A stretch of 64,000 nucleotides of DNA. Origin: Brevipalpus yothersi. Taxonomy: Eukaryota; Arthropoda; Arachnida; Trombidiformes; Tenuipalpidae. Positions 22,320 to 34,933 of this stretch are shown here, piece by piece. The stretch's first letter is position 1; each line of letters starts with the position of its first letter. The stretch spans positions 79,668-143,667 of the forward strand of contig QZCP01000034.1 of the NCBI GenBank assembly GCA_003956705.1, read 5' to 3'. The notes under the pieces were generated by a model. The model ran no database searches. It had not been told where the DNA came from and saw only the letters and a list, made by a program, of their open reading frames with translations. Both the position numbers and the translations under genes were made by a program.

Positions 22320-22497
22320 AGTGTATCCTGATAATTCATCTGGGATATCTGATCATTACCCTTCTGATCTTAGAGAGAATTCTCCCATGTTAATAGCCAT
22401 GAAATGTCTTCTGAGTTCAATTCTAGCATTCTAAAATGAAAGGAAAATTAACACCCTAAAAGGTAAATTACATCCAGCAGAATGGCTGATGAATATC
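22320..22497 (-). pseudogene. Relic of a type-B receptor 3' end (array boundary)
   Basis: Matches the last codons and downstream flank of the type-B gene (compare 10,700-10,850): M4-coding sequence up to the point equivalent to AILLGVIYL, then unrelated DNA. It is the last recognisable trace of the array on the right. Confidence 0.6.
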
Positions 22498-22911
22498 TCA
22501 GTCCTAGGATTGTGGTCTCATGCAACTTTGCAATCATGATGACAGTCTCCAACATTGATCGAGTAGATAGTTACAATAGATATCATGCTTTTAGAAATCA
22601 TCCATTACATTTTATTCACATTGACGGGTGAGATTGAGAGTTGATGATCAGTTATGCTTCAACCTCTCCTCTCATAGATTGCCCCTATTATCCCGATAGC
22701 CATGATATGAAGTGATTATAAATCAGTTTTCTTCAACCAGTAAAATGCACATGGTAGTGAGGCTCATCTTCAATGAAAGATATCAATTTATAACTCATAC
22801 TGATTGAACTTGAAAATCCTTTCACCTATGTGCTGAAACATCATGCTGTATTTTTGAACAAAAATCGAAGACAATCTTGCACAATGATAGCTTCCTGTAC
22901 CAATTAAATCA
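22498..22911. other. Intergenic; 3' flank of the navigator gene
   Basis: No gene seen. A minus-strand AATAAA at plus 22,611-22,616, about 300 bases past the navigator stop codon, could be its polyadenylation signal. Confidence 0.4.
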
Positions 22912-25900
22912 TCATGATTTCTCATCGCTAATAGGTGCTAGAGAACTTTTGCCAACAGGCCATGGATATGTTTGTTGTGCCCAACACATGAAGGCTACAA
23001 TATTTTTGCGACAACTTTGTTCAGCTATCTTTCTCAACATCGGAATAAGAGACTGATTCCAGAAGTTCAAGAACCAAGTCCGAGATTCTTCAACGTCTAT
23101 CGGACATTTCAAGAAGAGTTCTGTAATGGAAATTGAATTATAATCGAGTGAATTCTATTGTTGAGTAACAAAGTTTTGACTATTGTCTTACCAATAGATA
23201 TGATACTCAAATCAATCGACGATTCTCCGATAAGAAGTTTATTCACTCTTCGTCTTGTCTCACATATCCATTCCAAGATGCTGGTCATTTGACTCCAATC
23301 GGATTTTAGACCTTTATAATTCGATTTTGCATGCCCAGCAACCATTCTTCGGAAAAGATGTCTTCGAATGATAAGATCAGAGCCTTCACCTGCGATCATG
23401 TTCCAATCGATACACTTGAAGCCTTGTCTGACCGATAAATAATGTGGGCTCACTCCATTATCTGATCCAGTTGCGATCATGATAGGCCTGTGGAAAATAA
23501 GTCAACCATTATCATTTTTATCCTTTAATATTTCAATTGAGATGGTATCAGTCTCGATTGCTTTGAGTAACTTATTGAAGATGAATGAAAATATTCAAAA
23601 AAGCTCAAATCAACTGCTGATTGAGTTTCATTGGAAATTCAATCGAACCAGCACTTGTGAATTTGATTTTTTCGCATTTCTAAACTGAATAGGAAATCAT
23701 GAAAGCATCAGCGCTTACATATCCTGTTTTTTGAACTGATCCAGAGGAGAGAAAGTATAATCAACATCTTTAATCAGATGGACATTCTTGAGTATCAGTA
23801 TGATATGTTGATAGATGGCACGATTCACCACAAGCTGGCTGAATAATTTTTTCAGATCATCGTCAGGATTATTCTGTAGAATAACAAGTAAACTTTGACC
23901 ATCCTTGATGATATCTCCAAATTCGGTTAGAATTTTGGCAAATGAATCCTCGGAATTGATGCTCTTGGATGAGCTTTCTGATGTTCCATCTTTGGGATCC
24001 TCTCCAAGATAGCGAGCAACTTTGAGGGCAAAAAAAGTTTTTCCTGTTCCTTGTTGTGATATGATCATTATTCGCCTCTCATTTCGCGCCACTAAAGCAA
24101 TTTTTCTTAGTATCGATTTTGATAAGCCACATTCGAATGCAAGATTGTCTAATTGAGTTTTGAGGCATATGTTGATTGAATTATCTTCATACAGATATCC
24201 ATATGGCAGCATTTCAGGAGATATAGAAGACGATCCATTCTGATTTTGATTGCTATCAGAATAACTGGTATCAAGAATTTTTCGCTCTATTCTCTCCTTG
24301 CCAACCTTATAGCTTTCAATATCTCTCTCCGATAAACCAAGATTATGTTTATCATCAACATTATGGATATATTCTGAGAATTTGCTTTTAATCAAATCAT
24401 CCAGCTGACCCCATGTTGTAGTGGTCAAAATACGAAAGCATGATATTGTCCATTGATCGAGTATCAGAAGAACCCGCTTACTGTATCCCATATAAGAATC
24501 TTTCATGTCATTCATTGAACTAGATGAAGATATGGGTGATGGATCATTATTGCTGTCCATGATGCATTGTAATCGTTCATTTTCTTCTCTCACAGACATC
24601 AACTGTTTACACAGCCTTTTTGTACTTTCTCTTAGATCAGCAACTTGGTTCTCGGTTGAGAGTAGCTGTAATTTCAATTCTGTCAATAATCTGTCTTTTT
24701 CTGCAAGCTTCCTTCTTAGAGTGTCCAAATCATTTCCATAATCACAAATATTGAATCGATTTTTCATCATGAACTTGGGAGTACTTGGCGCTGAGCTACA
24801 GATCCGATCAATTTTTTCTTCAAGAGAACTTTCACTATTCCTGTGGCTATTGGATGGAATATCTTTTGATATAGTTTCAATCAGTGGTATGTATTCTTTC
24901 CTCTTGGTACGCTTCCACATACGATTAACTTGATCACGAAACCATCCAGAAGTTTGATTGTCAGTTGGCTTATCCTCTAGCATAGTATCAAGTTTTTTAT
25001 TCTCAATATTCGTCTCTTGCTTAAGTTTTTCAACCAATTTTACCAGTCCAGCGATTTCATGATCTTTTTCATCCGTTTTCTGTGCAACTTGAAGCATTCG
25101 ATTTTGCATTTTTACCAAAGACTTCTCGAATAAGGAAATTATTTGAGACTATTGGAAGAGGAGCAAAGATTTTCATCAGAGAAAGTTTTCACTCAGTAGT
25201 GGTTGAACTTACATTGTTAGCCAGTTGATGGCTAAGATCCTTTATTTGTTCTCGAGCATTTATCAAGTCTCGTTCCAATTTAATTGCTTCAACAGTCTGG
25301 GTCGACTGGAGCTGTGTACATGATAAAAAGGATTTTTCAATGAAGTAAATAAGTTATTAAGATTCCTGAGAAACATTATCCAAATAATACTGAATTGAGT
25401 TGTGTTCTCAAATTGGTCTAGATTTATCGAAACCTCGAGTCTCATTACGATCAATTCATTCTAATTGATGGATTCATTACTGATATAAAATAGCACTTCC
25501 TATCGAGGAAAAGCAAATGACTATCAAAAATTGGTGAATAGAAGTCCTGAACAATTTTGAAGAATTTCCAGGGAATAAAAATTCTACTCGGGTTTCTTAT
25601 CATGAAATGCCTGGATTATCAAAAATGAGATTTCAAGAGTATGTAAATCATTCAATGGCAATAATATTGAAAATTCAAGAATTATCAGATGAAATGTGCG
25701 CCTTTTAATGAGAAAAAATGAAAGACTCACCATCTTCGAGCTTGTATCGAGAGTGAAATTAGATGAGGGTATATTGAAGATTGATTGGTAAGTGTTTTCA
25801 TCATGAGATTTGAGAGTAGATGCCAAAAAGACACGATTTGCATTACTTGCCCTCTGTTTGATCGGAGAAACCAGAGCACGGTTGGCCCTTTCACTTGAAA

Positions 25901-26069
25901 GTCTTGCTTCAGTTTTAGCATAAGATTCACTGTCTAGATTGGCAAAACAATTCCCAATATTGTACAAGGTTTTTTGCCCAAGCTGTCTCTTCAACGTTGA
26001 TGGTTGAGAAGTAGATTCACCGCTAGATCTGTAGCTAGGCTTTATTTCTGCCTTGGCAATTATTTTCAT
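22912..26069 (-). CDS. sick: Neuron navigator / sickie homolog (C-terminal part or short form)
   Basis: Five exons join in phase: 26,069-25,731; 25,311-25,213; 25,148-23,719; 23,487-23,192; 23,120-22,912 (790 codons plus stop). Navigator proteins (NAV1-3, worm UNC-53, fly Sickie) act on microtubule and actin dynamics in migrating cells and axons. Seen here: Ser-rich start, two predicted coiled-coil stretches (about 114-195 and 285-345), an AAA-type ATPase domain from about 450 with Walker A GTGKT (513-517), and the family's C-terminal signature CPIDVEESRTWFLNFWNQSL near the end. The Walker B position reads LILKNVH, lacking the acidic residue expected there. Family members are often above 1,500 residues and some carry an N-terminal CH domain; none is found upstream. 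This may be a short isoform, or upstream exons were missed. An acceptor-like AAG lies just before the chosen ATG. Confidence 0.88.
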
Positions 26070-29000
26070 AGTATTTGATACTTAGCTCTTCCGTTATATT
26101 AATCCATCGCTTTGTTTCACCATAAACTAGTGAATATCACCATTATTACGATTGCACAAAATTCGAAAAAATTTTTACTCATTATGATTGGTGATCAAAT
26201 CTGTTCCAGCAAGGAGTCACCCAAAAAATGAGGACTATAGAGACAGATTTTCTCTGAGAACAGGGACAGGGAACGATGAGGATGAATTTTTCCAACCAAA
26301 ACTTCTCCACATTTTACTGGGAAAACTTTGGGCGAACAAAATTCTGTCATAACTGATGATTATAGTATTCTATACGTAAAAAGCAGTGGGTTTCTTCAAA
26401 AGAGCAGTGCTCGAATAATAATACGAGATCTGAAATGAAACAGAATACATTGATTTGGTCAATTGATTTTAACGAAGAACTTACTCATGAGAAAGGTGAT
26501 CAGAAACTGTTCGGAGGCAAATGATATCTTCACAAGGAATACTATGGCTCTATTGCGATTCCTCCACCAATCAACCCCAGAATAAATAGCGCATGTGTCT
26601 TTGCTAGTTAGAACGATATTGTATTCCCTATTCTACATTACATTTTATTCCTATAGAACTACTCTGAAGTTTTAAAAAGAGCTTAGGAATTGAGTTGTCC
26701 ATCAATTTTGAGGGAACTGTTTACATAATTAAGAAACTAAGTGCACATCGATTACCCATGATCTAATAGTTCTTTAAATTTGTTCTATTTGATCAGTTCG
26801 AAGCAATTACTGGGCTGAATTTTCTGTAGTATTCAAAAAAATGGATTTATTTGTAAAAATATGATCTTGACTGCTTTGAAATTCTTTTAATCTGATTAAC
26901 ATCACCCGGCAAATGTTTCTAGAGAGCTTTTATTGAAAAAGAACCAAAAGTACACTATTTGACAACAACAGAACGAATTAATTTTTATTTAATTAAACAG
27001 TCAAATGAATTTGGATCAATGAATTTTCAGTAAGAAAGCTTGTCAATCACAGAGAATATTTACAATTGAATCTCAGAAACTGAATCAGAATAATGAAGCG
27101 ATTCGAAGGATGAATAGAATCAATAAATCCAGACGCCTCTGATGTGAACTTAAATCACAACAAAAAGTTCGATTTCGATCGGTATTGTGATCCAGAGTCC
27201 AGAAAAGGGTGAAAAAAGTGCTCTTCAGTTAGAATAATAGAGCCAGAAGGGATGCTCTCAGAGGAGGAAGCCAAGCTCTTAACGATGAATAGTCGGTAGA
27301 TCTGGCCATCAAATGATCAATATCGACTCATGATGATTCAATTCAGGCAGAGAATTTCGATTCTTAGAAGATTGGCCAACTCCAAATAAAATGAAGATGC
27401 TAGTATCAGAAGAAAGTTCTGTAGCAACTGTATTAGAATCTTCTCAAGCTAACTCACATTCTGTTCGGTTTCCCATGTGAACAAAGCTCTGGTCTTTTGC
27501 CCATTCGATTGTCTTATGCTGGTTATATTCATTCCTCCGATTTTATCAGAACCCTGTCAGATAATCAACTAAAAACTTACTTCAGTCACTCCGAAGAGAA
27601 ATTTCAAAATTACAACTTTATTTGGACAAGATACAGGATTTTATTGAGAGAAAAATCTCGTGTGCGATTTTTCTGATCTTTTTCATGTTCGAAGTAGCGT
27701 CAAATTGAAATGATTTTTCAGCCATAAAAAGCACTAACAGAGGAAGTTGGGCATTCTCTTGATCTCCAATTTCATCGTATTTCTTAGAATTTGATCGATT
27801 CGGCCAATTTTATTTTAGCATAAAAGCTCAGTTTCGGCGGAATTTTTTGAGACATAGTTGTTAGCTGAACTATTATTGGACGATCATAAGCATATTCATG
27901 AGCGGAAAATGATCTTCATAAGTGTTGAGTACCAGATCATGTCCTCTTTTCTTCTTTTAGGTCATTTTGTCTCTCTATTGAAATGATGACCATGATTCGA
28001 GTGTACAGTGGTACAAACTCAATCGAAATAGCAGGACGTATCGATGTCAATATTGTTATGTGAGAGAGCGAAAAAGAAGCTTAAAGTACAAGTATAACGG
28101 AATTCTATTCAATAAGGCCACAAGTCAAATTTTCATTGAAAATCATGATGATTAGCATGATGTTACGGTAAAATTTATGTCTATATTTGCATCAATCATT
28201 TTGACTTTTCTTCCTCTCTTTTTCTCACACACATCAATCGGATAAGTCTTTCACAGTCTGGACTTTCATTTTTCGAGTTCAATTCCGAATAAGAATATAA
28301 AATTTATTTTGTGGGCTTACTTTTCAATGCAAGCAAGAAGAGAAAAAAGAAATTTGATTACATAACAGATTATTTGGTACTCAATTCGTGGCAATAATCC
28401 TCCTCTTCTGTGTATTTGTGAGTATTTGTGTGTGTGTGTGTGTCTTCAAATGATAATATGTTTCGATATTGAATTTTTTGGTGCCGTTATTTTTAAATCT
28501 CGGTCAACAAGACATCAAATATCGAAAACTTATAGCAACTTTTGGAGGCCCTCAATTCCTTTTCGTATTCAAAAAACGATGAGCCTCTCTCTCTCTATCT
28601 TTTGTCTCTCTCTCCCTCTTCCTCATCATTCTCATCCTCATCTTTTGCTGGCCTGTCGATTAATTACGATAAACGTTTCTGCTCTCTCTCTCTCAGGTAT
28701 TTATAATGATTTGAGAGGCACAACAGCAATAGCCCACAAACAGCACCGGTAAGTGTTGGGATGAACAGTTTTACCGATTTATCCGAACTCTCTCTAAACC
28801 GTTATCCGTTCCATTATGATGCGTATGTGTGTGTATATTGGAATATTGGTTTACCGATGTTTGAGATCATTTTGTTGGTGTTCTTGTTGCCGCTCATATC
28901 TTGAGGCTAAATTGTAGGCCTTACCGATTTGTAGGTTGAATAATAGAACTTTTCTTTTCGCTTCTTTCCCATTCAGATATAGTCAATGAACTTAATGTGT

Positions 29001-30005
29001 TTTGATTGCCACAAAACATGATCATCATGATGATCAAAGATTTTAGCAATATAATAAAATCAATTTAGCATCACTACACTAGGCTTGGTGTGTGTTAGCA
29101 TTTAACAGGATATTGTTCAGATAGTGTATATTTCTTGGAACGTTCTATTCTCTTTCACCATCTCTCACTTGATGAAGACGATTTTTCGAATTCTGAATTG
29201 TCTATTCTGTTGTACTCACTATGCACCCGAAAAGGTGTATAATATGAAGGTATTGAAAAAATTTCACTCAATTCAGATGTGTGTAATGATTGAGTGAGTA
29301 AACATTTTTTCTGGTTCCTTTGGTGATCAAATATCTAACAGTACTTATTGATATATAAGATCAAGCAGCATGCCAGAATGGCTCGTGCTGATGTTTTGGT
29401 GTAATTGAACTTGATCATTTGAGATCAACACTTATCATTTCAGTGTCAGGAATGAAATTGAGAGGGAGAAAGAGAGATGGAGAGTGAGATCACTTTCACC
29501 TGTACAGATAGAAGCAATTTATTTTTCAATATCAACGTTCAAGAAAAGATCCCGTCGAATCCATTTATCGGGCTTCGAACTATTCGAGGATAAAATTGAA
29601 CACTATTCCTAAATTAATCGATTTGTTGAGAGAGGGATAACCCCTCTTAATGTTCACGCGAGTAACTTCCGTGAGAATGGTAAGATTACAACTTATATCA
29701 CTGATTTTCTTCATCTCTTCATCCTTTTAACTGTATAATTAACCAACAAATCCAATAAACTAACGGCTTTTTATTCCAAAAATCGCATTATCCCAAATAT
29801 TTCAGCATACTTTTGGAGGAAAACCACTGAACAAAAATTTCAGCACCCAGATTACTAGATTTTGCTTACACCCTGAGGATAAACTTTCACCAATAGATTG
29901 ATAAGTGATAAAAATTTTACTGACCTAAAATTAGACTTTATTCTCATCACCTTATATTCTTACCTTTCTTGCTCTCCTCACTGTTAATCTTGACTAACTT
30001 TCCAG

Positions 30006-30057
<52 letters not shown>

Positions 30058-30507
30058 GCTTCGTTCTGATCTTCTCAGATTCTGGTTTATCTGGATGAGT
30101 GAGATTCAGATCTGGCAGCTCTCTCTCTCTCTCTCATCATGCTTACCTGTTACGTTTGTTCTATGGCTTTTCATGATACTCTCCATCTCACTCGAGCTCA
30201 CGTTCAAGTTCTGAACATCAGCACCTCAGACGAACTTGTTCTGAAGATAAGCTCGCTGCTTAGTATTTGCCTCACTTTGAATCGCTCTTCACTTGTTCGT
30301 TTGTCCAGTTTGTGTGTCCATTGATCGTTTGATGGATTGACTTTGATTGAAACTTTTTGAAACTGCTAATTTCACGGGGAAAGTTTCTTCTCAAAATCAG
30401 TGTCTTTCTAGGCTGTTTTCTTATTGAGTGAAATTCGTTTCACGATTGTTTCTTCATCATATTGCTTCGGCAAAAGGTTTAAATCATCTTGTTGATGTAC
30501 TATCAAT
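26070..30507. other. Intergenic region between divergent navigator and Skeletor genes
   Basis: No coding exon recognised. It contains simple sequence, including (GT)n at 28,427-28,443 and CT-rich runs at about 28,580-28,700 and 30,005-30,057. Both flanking genes point outward, so their promoters should lie here. Upstream navigator exons could be hidden but I could not identify any. Confidence 0.5.
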
Positions 30508-33500
30508 ATGGAAACACAAAGACGGATTACAATTTTATTATTCTTATTGCCTCTCTTTAATGGTAAGTTTTGAATTTTTTTACCCATATTTCCAGTATTG
30601 CGATAAAACTTGATTTCAATGTATAGTGTTTAATGGCTAGCTATCCGTGCTATGGGAAGTTTTTATTGAATTTTTTCTTGTTTTCGAAATTGAGTTCGAA
30701 ATTTCTCATGTGAACATACCGTGCTAGCGTGTTATCACTTCCACCGGACAGTCAGAATCGGACGCTGATTAGCAGTCTGATGGTGATATTGATTTTGCCA
30801 TCAACTCACTTCGGGCAGAATAATTTTTTTCACTCACAACCCCATCTGAATGCTATATTGAGGATCAAAATTTTATCTGATCAATTGCTAGCAGATTTCA
30901 CTATTCCGCGCCCGGAATCGATTGAAAAGTTTTTCTTTCTCTTCTTCACCAAGTGATAATGATCGAACCTGGCCATACTCGAAAGACTGGAGTCCATGAT
31001 TTGTGAAGCTGAATTTTCATCCTGTGATCAGATAAACAGTGATGAAATGATGAGGTGCTCAGTAGGGAAGGATGTAGATCGAGAATCGATTGTGGAACGT
31101 TTCCATCAGAATTTTTGTATTCGATGCTCGTATACTGATTTTTGTCGGTCATGAATTTTTAAGCAAATAATAGAAGATGCTGCAGGAAATGATCATTTGA
31201 TATGAGTTTAAGTGATACAAGCAATATATCAGTTTCAAAATCCCTCTCTCTAGTGCTGATTTGTTGGCACCGATTTGCGAGCATCAAAGCCCTGAAGGCA
31301 AGTCCGAATAGGAGGAAACAGAGCTGAATCATGGCCATTCACTTCGTCAAACATTGAGCTTATCATGATGAGACTTGCAGCGGTGTGATATCGATCGCTT
31401 TTAGGTTTAAATAGATATTGAAATGGAAGAGAGAAAGAGAAGAAAGTAAAGTCAATTGAATTGGACAGCGCGTTTGCAGAGTTAATCATGTTCAAATAAT
31501 TTTACTCACTCTTCCTCCTGATTGCTTTCCAATTGCGGATAAATTCAATGCTCACTTTCTCTCTCTCTCTCTCTTTCTCTCTGTTGATGACAATCATCAT
31601 TGGATGCTTTTCGAGTGGAATTTGAAGGAAGAGAGAGAGAAAGAGAGAGAGAGAGAGAAAGAGAGGAAGGAAAGCTAGAGGTGACAATCAGCATCACTTT
31701 CCTCGTGGCTTTACTTGCCTTTGATGAGTCAAGTATGAGGTGGCCGAAGGCGAAGGCGGTGGATGAGGATGAGGATGAGAGGGGATGGGAGAGAGAGAAG
31801 AGAAAAGGAGAGAGATGGAAAAGGAGGAGGAGAAGAGGGATGAAGGTGAGAAGCAAGTTTAACATAGAGAGTGAAGTGATGCAGTCTATGGATGCTGTGG
31901 ATGCTGTAGTTAATGCGGAGAACGCAATGTGGCCTGTTGTAATGTGAAATGACTCATGTGTAGCGGGATGCTGAGCCAGGAGTGAATTGAGTCACATCAG
32001 CAGAACAGAGCTGTGGTTCTAAGAGTAGAGAAAATAGAAAGGAAGATCGAGAAGAATAAGGAACAAGAAGAGTTCGGAGAGAAGGAGAAGGATGGGAATG
32101 AAGATGAAGAATAGAACGTGTTGAGAGGATATAGAAGGGATTCCGGAGGTAAGTCAGGCGTATTTAATTGTCCAAGCCAATAGGAAGGGAAAAGACAAGT
32201 AAGTCATCGTAGTGAGATGCAGCTCTGCTTAAAATCGAAATTTCAGCAAGCTTATCATATGATTGAAGCAATTAATCTGCGAAGAGAATACTGAGTCATC
32301 AGCTTTCAGTAAATTGATGAAAAAATTCATAAAAAATATAATTTGAAGCCATGTCCACATCAGCATAATGAAGCGTCATTATATCTTCTCTAAAAATTCG
32401 ACTTTTCAAGTGTCAATATATTTGAAACAAAACATTGAATAAGTAATTGTCTGCAAAGCTGATGATCTATCTCAGTTCTTTGGCTATTATGTCTTAAAAT
32501 TTGCTTACTTCAGGTCGTCTAAAATCTTCTGATCATAACTTACTCAGTAGTTCCGTTATTTATCAACTGCCTTTCAATCTTTCATTCATCTTTGATTGGA
32601 TCTATAGAGTCGTGAAGGTCAGACCAATTTCATATCTATTCTCAGTTCGAACATTATTCGAGTGCCGATAGATGATTGTTAAAGATCGGAACTTATCTCC
32701 CCGAAAAGCGGCCTTTTTTGATGAAAGTTCTCTCATTGAACACACGGGATGTATACCGTCAAATTATTGAGATGAGTTTCACTATTCATGATAAAATCCC
32801 GGATTTCAGTTCATTCATTTTTCAATATTGAATTCATTTCGAATGAGCATCATCATTAAGATCAATGTTATGGGCCTTATTTTCTGGCTCAACTATTTTC
32901 ATGCATATTCAAATTGAGTGGTGAGTGATCAATATATTTACTTCTTTGTGGATTGATTGCATAGATTGATGCATTCTATAGACACACAATTGGCTCAGGT
33001 CATTGGGCCATGATTTGTGATGCAAAATTGTGTTTCAATAAGCTAGAAAATAACTTTTTTTTGAACCATTTCATCAATCGGAAAATTGATTCCATTCGGA
33101 CGATGAACCATGAATATCACGATAGAATGGTACTATTATAAGACTGACATCGGTAAACATCGGGTTGAACATGTAACGAATTTTGCGATCCAAAAGATAT
33201 ATAAGATGATAAAATCCAAGTAAGAGAGAAGGTTTTCAATCCGATGAAGCATATCATATAAAACCCGTGAAATAAAAGAGTAAAGAAGGTGAAAAGAATA
33301 GTCAGAATGGATTATTTTGGACATCTTTGATGGAAAAATGATGGATGAATAATACGATGGATTTGGAATAAGAATACTCTGAATAGAAAATATTTCTCAG
33401 AAAGAGGATTATCTGAATGCTTTCGGTGTATCCTCATGCTGAAAGTTGAAATACACTCGATTTCCATTCACATGCAAAGATCATGGAAAAAGATCCATCT

Positions 33501-34842
33501 GAGCTTTTCCGTAGAATTTGTATGCCTCTATTCTCAAGATATCTTGAGTAACACTTCCAAGTTCAATGTGATGCGACTTCTATTTGCGACACATCCATTG
33601 AAAGCATATCAGCAAAATATATACCGTTAATCAAGACACTTTGTATTCACTCTCCTTTCTCGAATGATTGAGCTTCTTGTTCATCTTCCTCTCTCGCCTT
33701 TGTGAATGAAAGACTTGTGTGAGTCCATCGCAATTGTATTGTCCATAAACTCATCACATTTACCATGTCTCCGAATAAGACTTATCATGACCATCAAGAG
33801 TTACAGAATATTGAGATGAGAGCGAAAGAAGAACCAGTAATCATCAATCTGATTCATTTTCGCTAAGAGGAAGTGGTGAGCTGTTTATCTTACCATGTCC
33901 ACATGGAAGACTTATTTCCGAATTCAAGTAACCTACTGGTGAGGAAGATGAGTAACAATTAGAGAAAAGGTAAACCATGAAATACGGACAGAATTGTTTC
34001 CAAGTTATTCAAAGTAACGGATTCAAGAAATGTACCGTTAGAAAGGTAAAGAGAGAGAGATAGATAGAGAGAGAGAGAGAGAGAGAATAGAGAATGAGAG
34101 TTAGAGCAAAACGATGGTCAGAAGAGCATTTCCAATCGGAATGCATCGTTGACCAAGTAGCATTTGTGAAAGCCACTTAACCACCATCAAGTGAGGTCAG
34201 AAAGTGAGTAAACCGTGAATATTTGGGGCTTAGTGATGAAGTCAAATTTGCCATCAAAGTTGGGCGAATCGTGTTAAAAGTTAGTCCAATTATTTGATGG
34301 GAAAAAAATAAGGATTCAACTTTGACTGATACACTTGATATCGATGCTAATCGCTTCCGATTGCTGTGATGAGATGGTTGCTCGAGACATGCGAATTTCT
34401 CATCTCTCTCTTTCTCTTTCTCATTCGCTAGCCATAATGATGAGCTGATTAACCTTTTTGCCTTCCCACTCACAGACAGCTGATCAGAATGTTTCATTGA
34501 TCTTTGAGAAGCTGAAAGTGTACTAATAAATTGGATGAATGAAAACAAGCTTGTTCCGTTTTGTGAATACTAAATCGCTTGAGAAAATAGTGGCTTGTCA
34601 AATGTGTTGAATTCACGCGAATGAACTCAATGAATGAAATGAATGAATAGCTGTTGGTATGAGTCAATCAGAGAGGCATCATTTCGTCGCCACCAAGATG
34701 GATCTTGATCCGCGGGGCTTGGCTGCGAGCATCAGGATGCTGATTGAATTGGACAGCGCGTTTGCCGAGTTAATCATGTTCAAATAATTTTACTCACTCT
34801 TCCTCCTGATTGCTTTCCAATTGCGGATAAATTCAATGCTCA

Positions 34843-34933
<91 letters not shown>

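Noticed and set aside
29019..29036. 18-bp palindrome TGATCATCATGATGATCA
   Set aside because: It is made of ATC/ATG triplets that are common in this DNA, so chance is likely.
31600..31947. Arg/Glu-rich open frame also present at 34,948-35,172
   Set aside because: Its conservation follows from the 0.7-kb DNA duplication, its composition from GA repeats, and it is not kept in length between copies. It lies in an intron.
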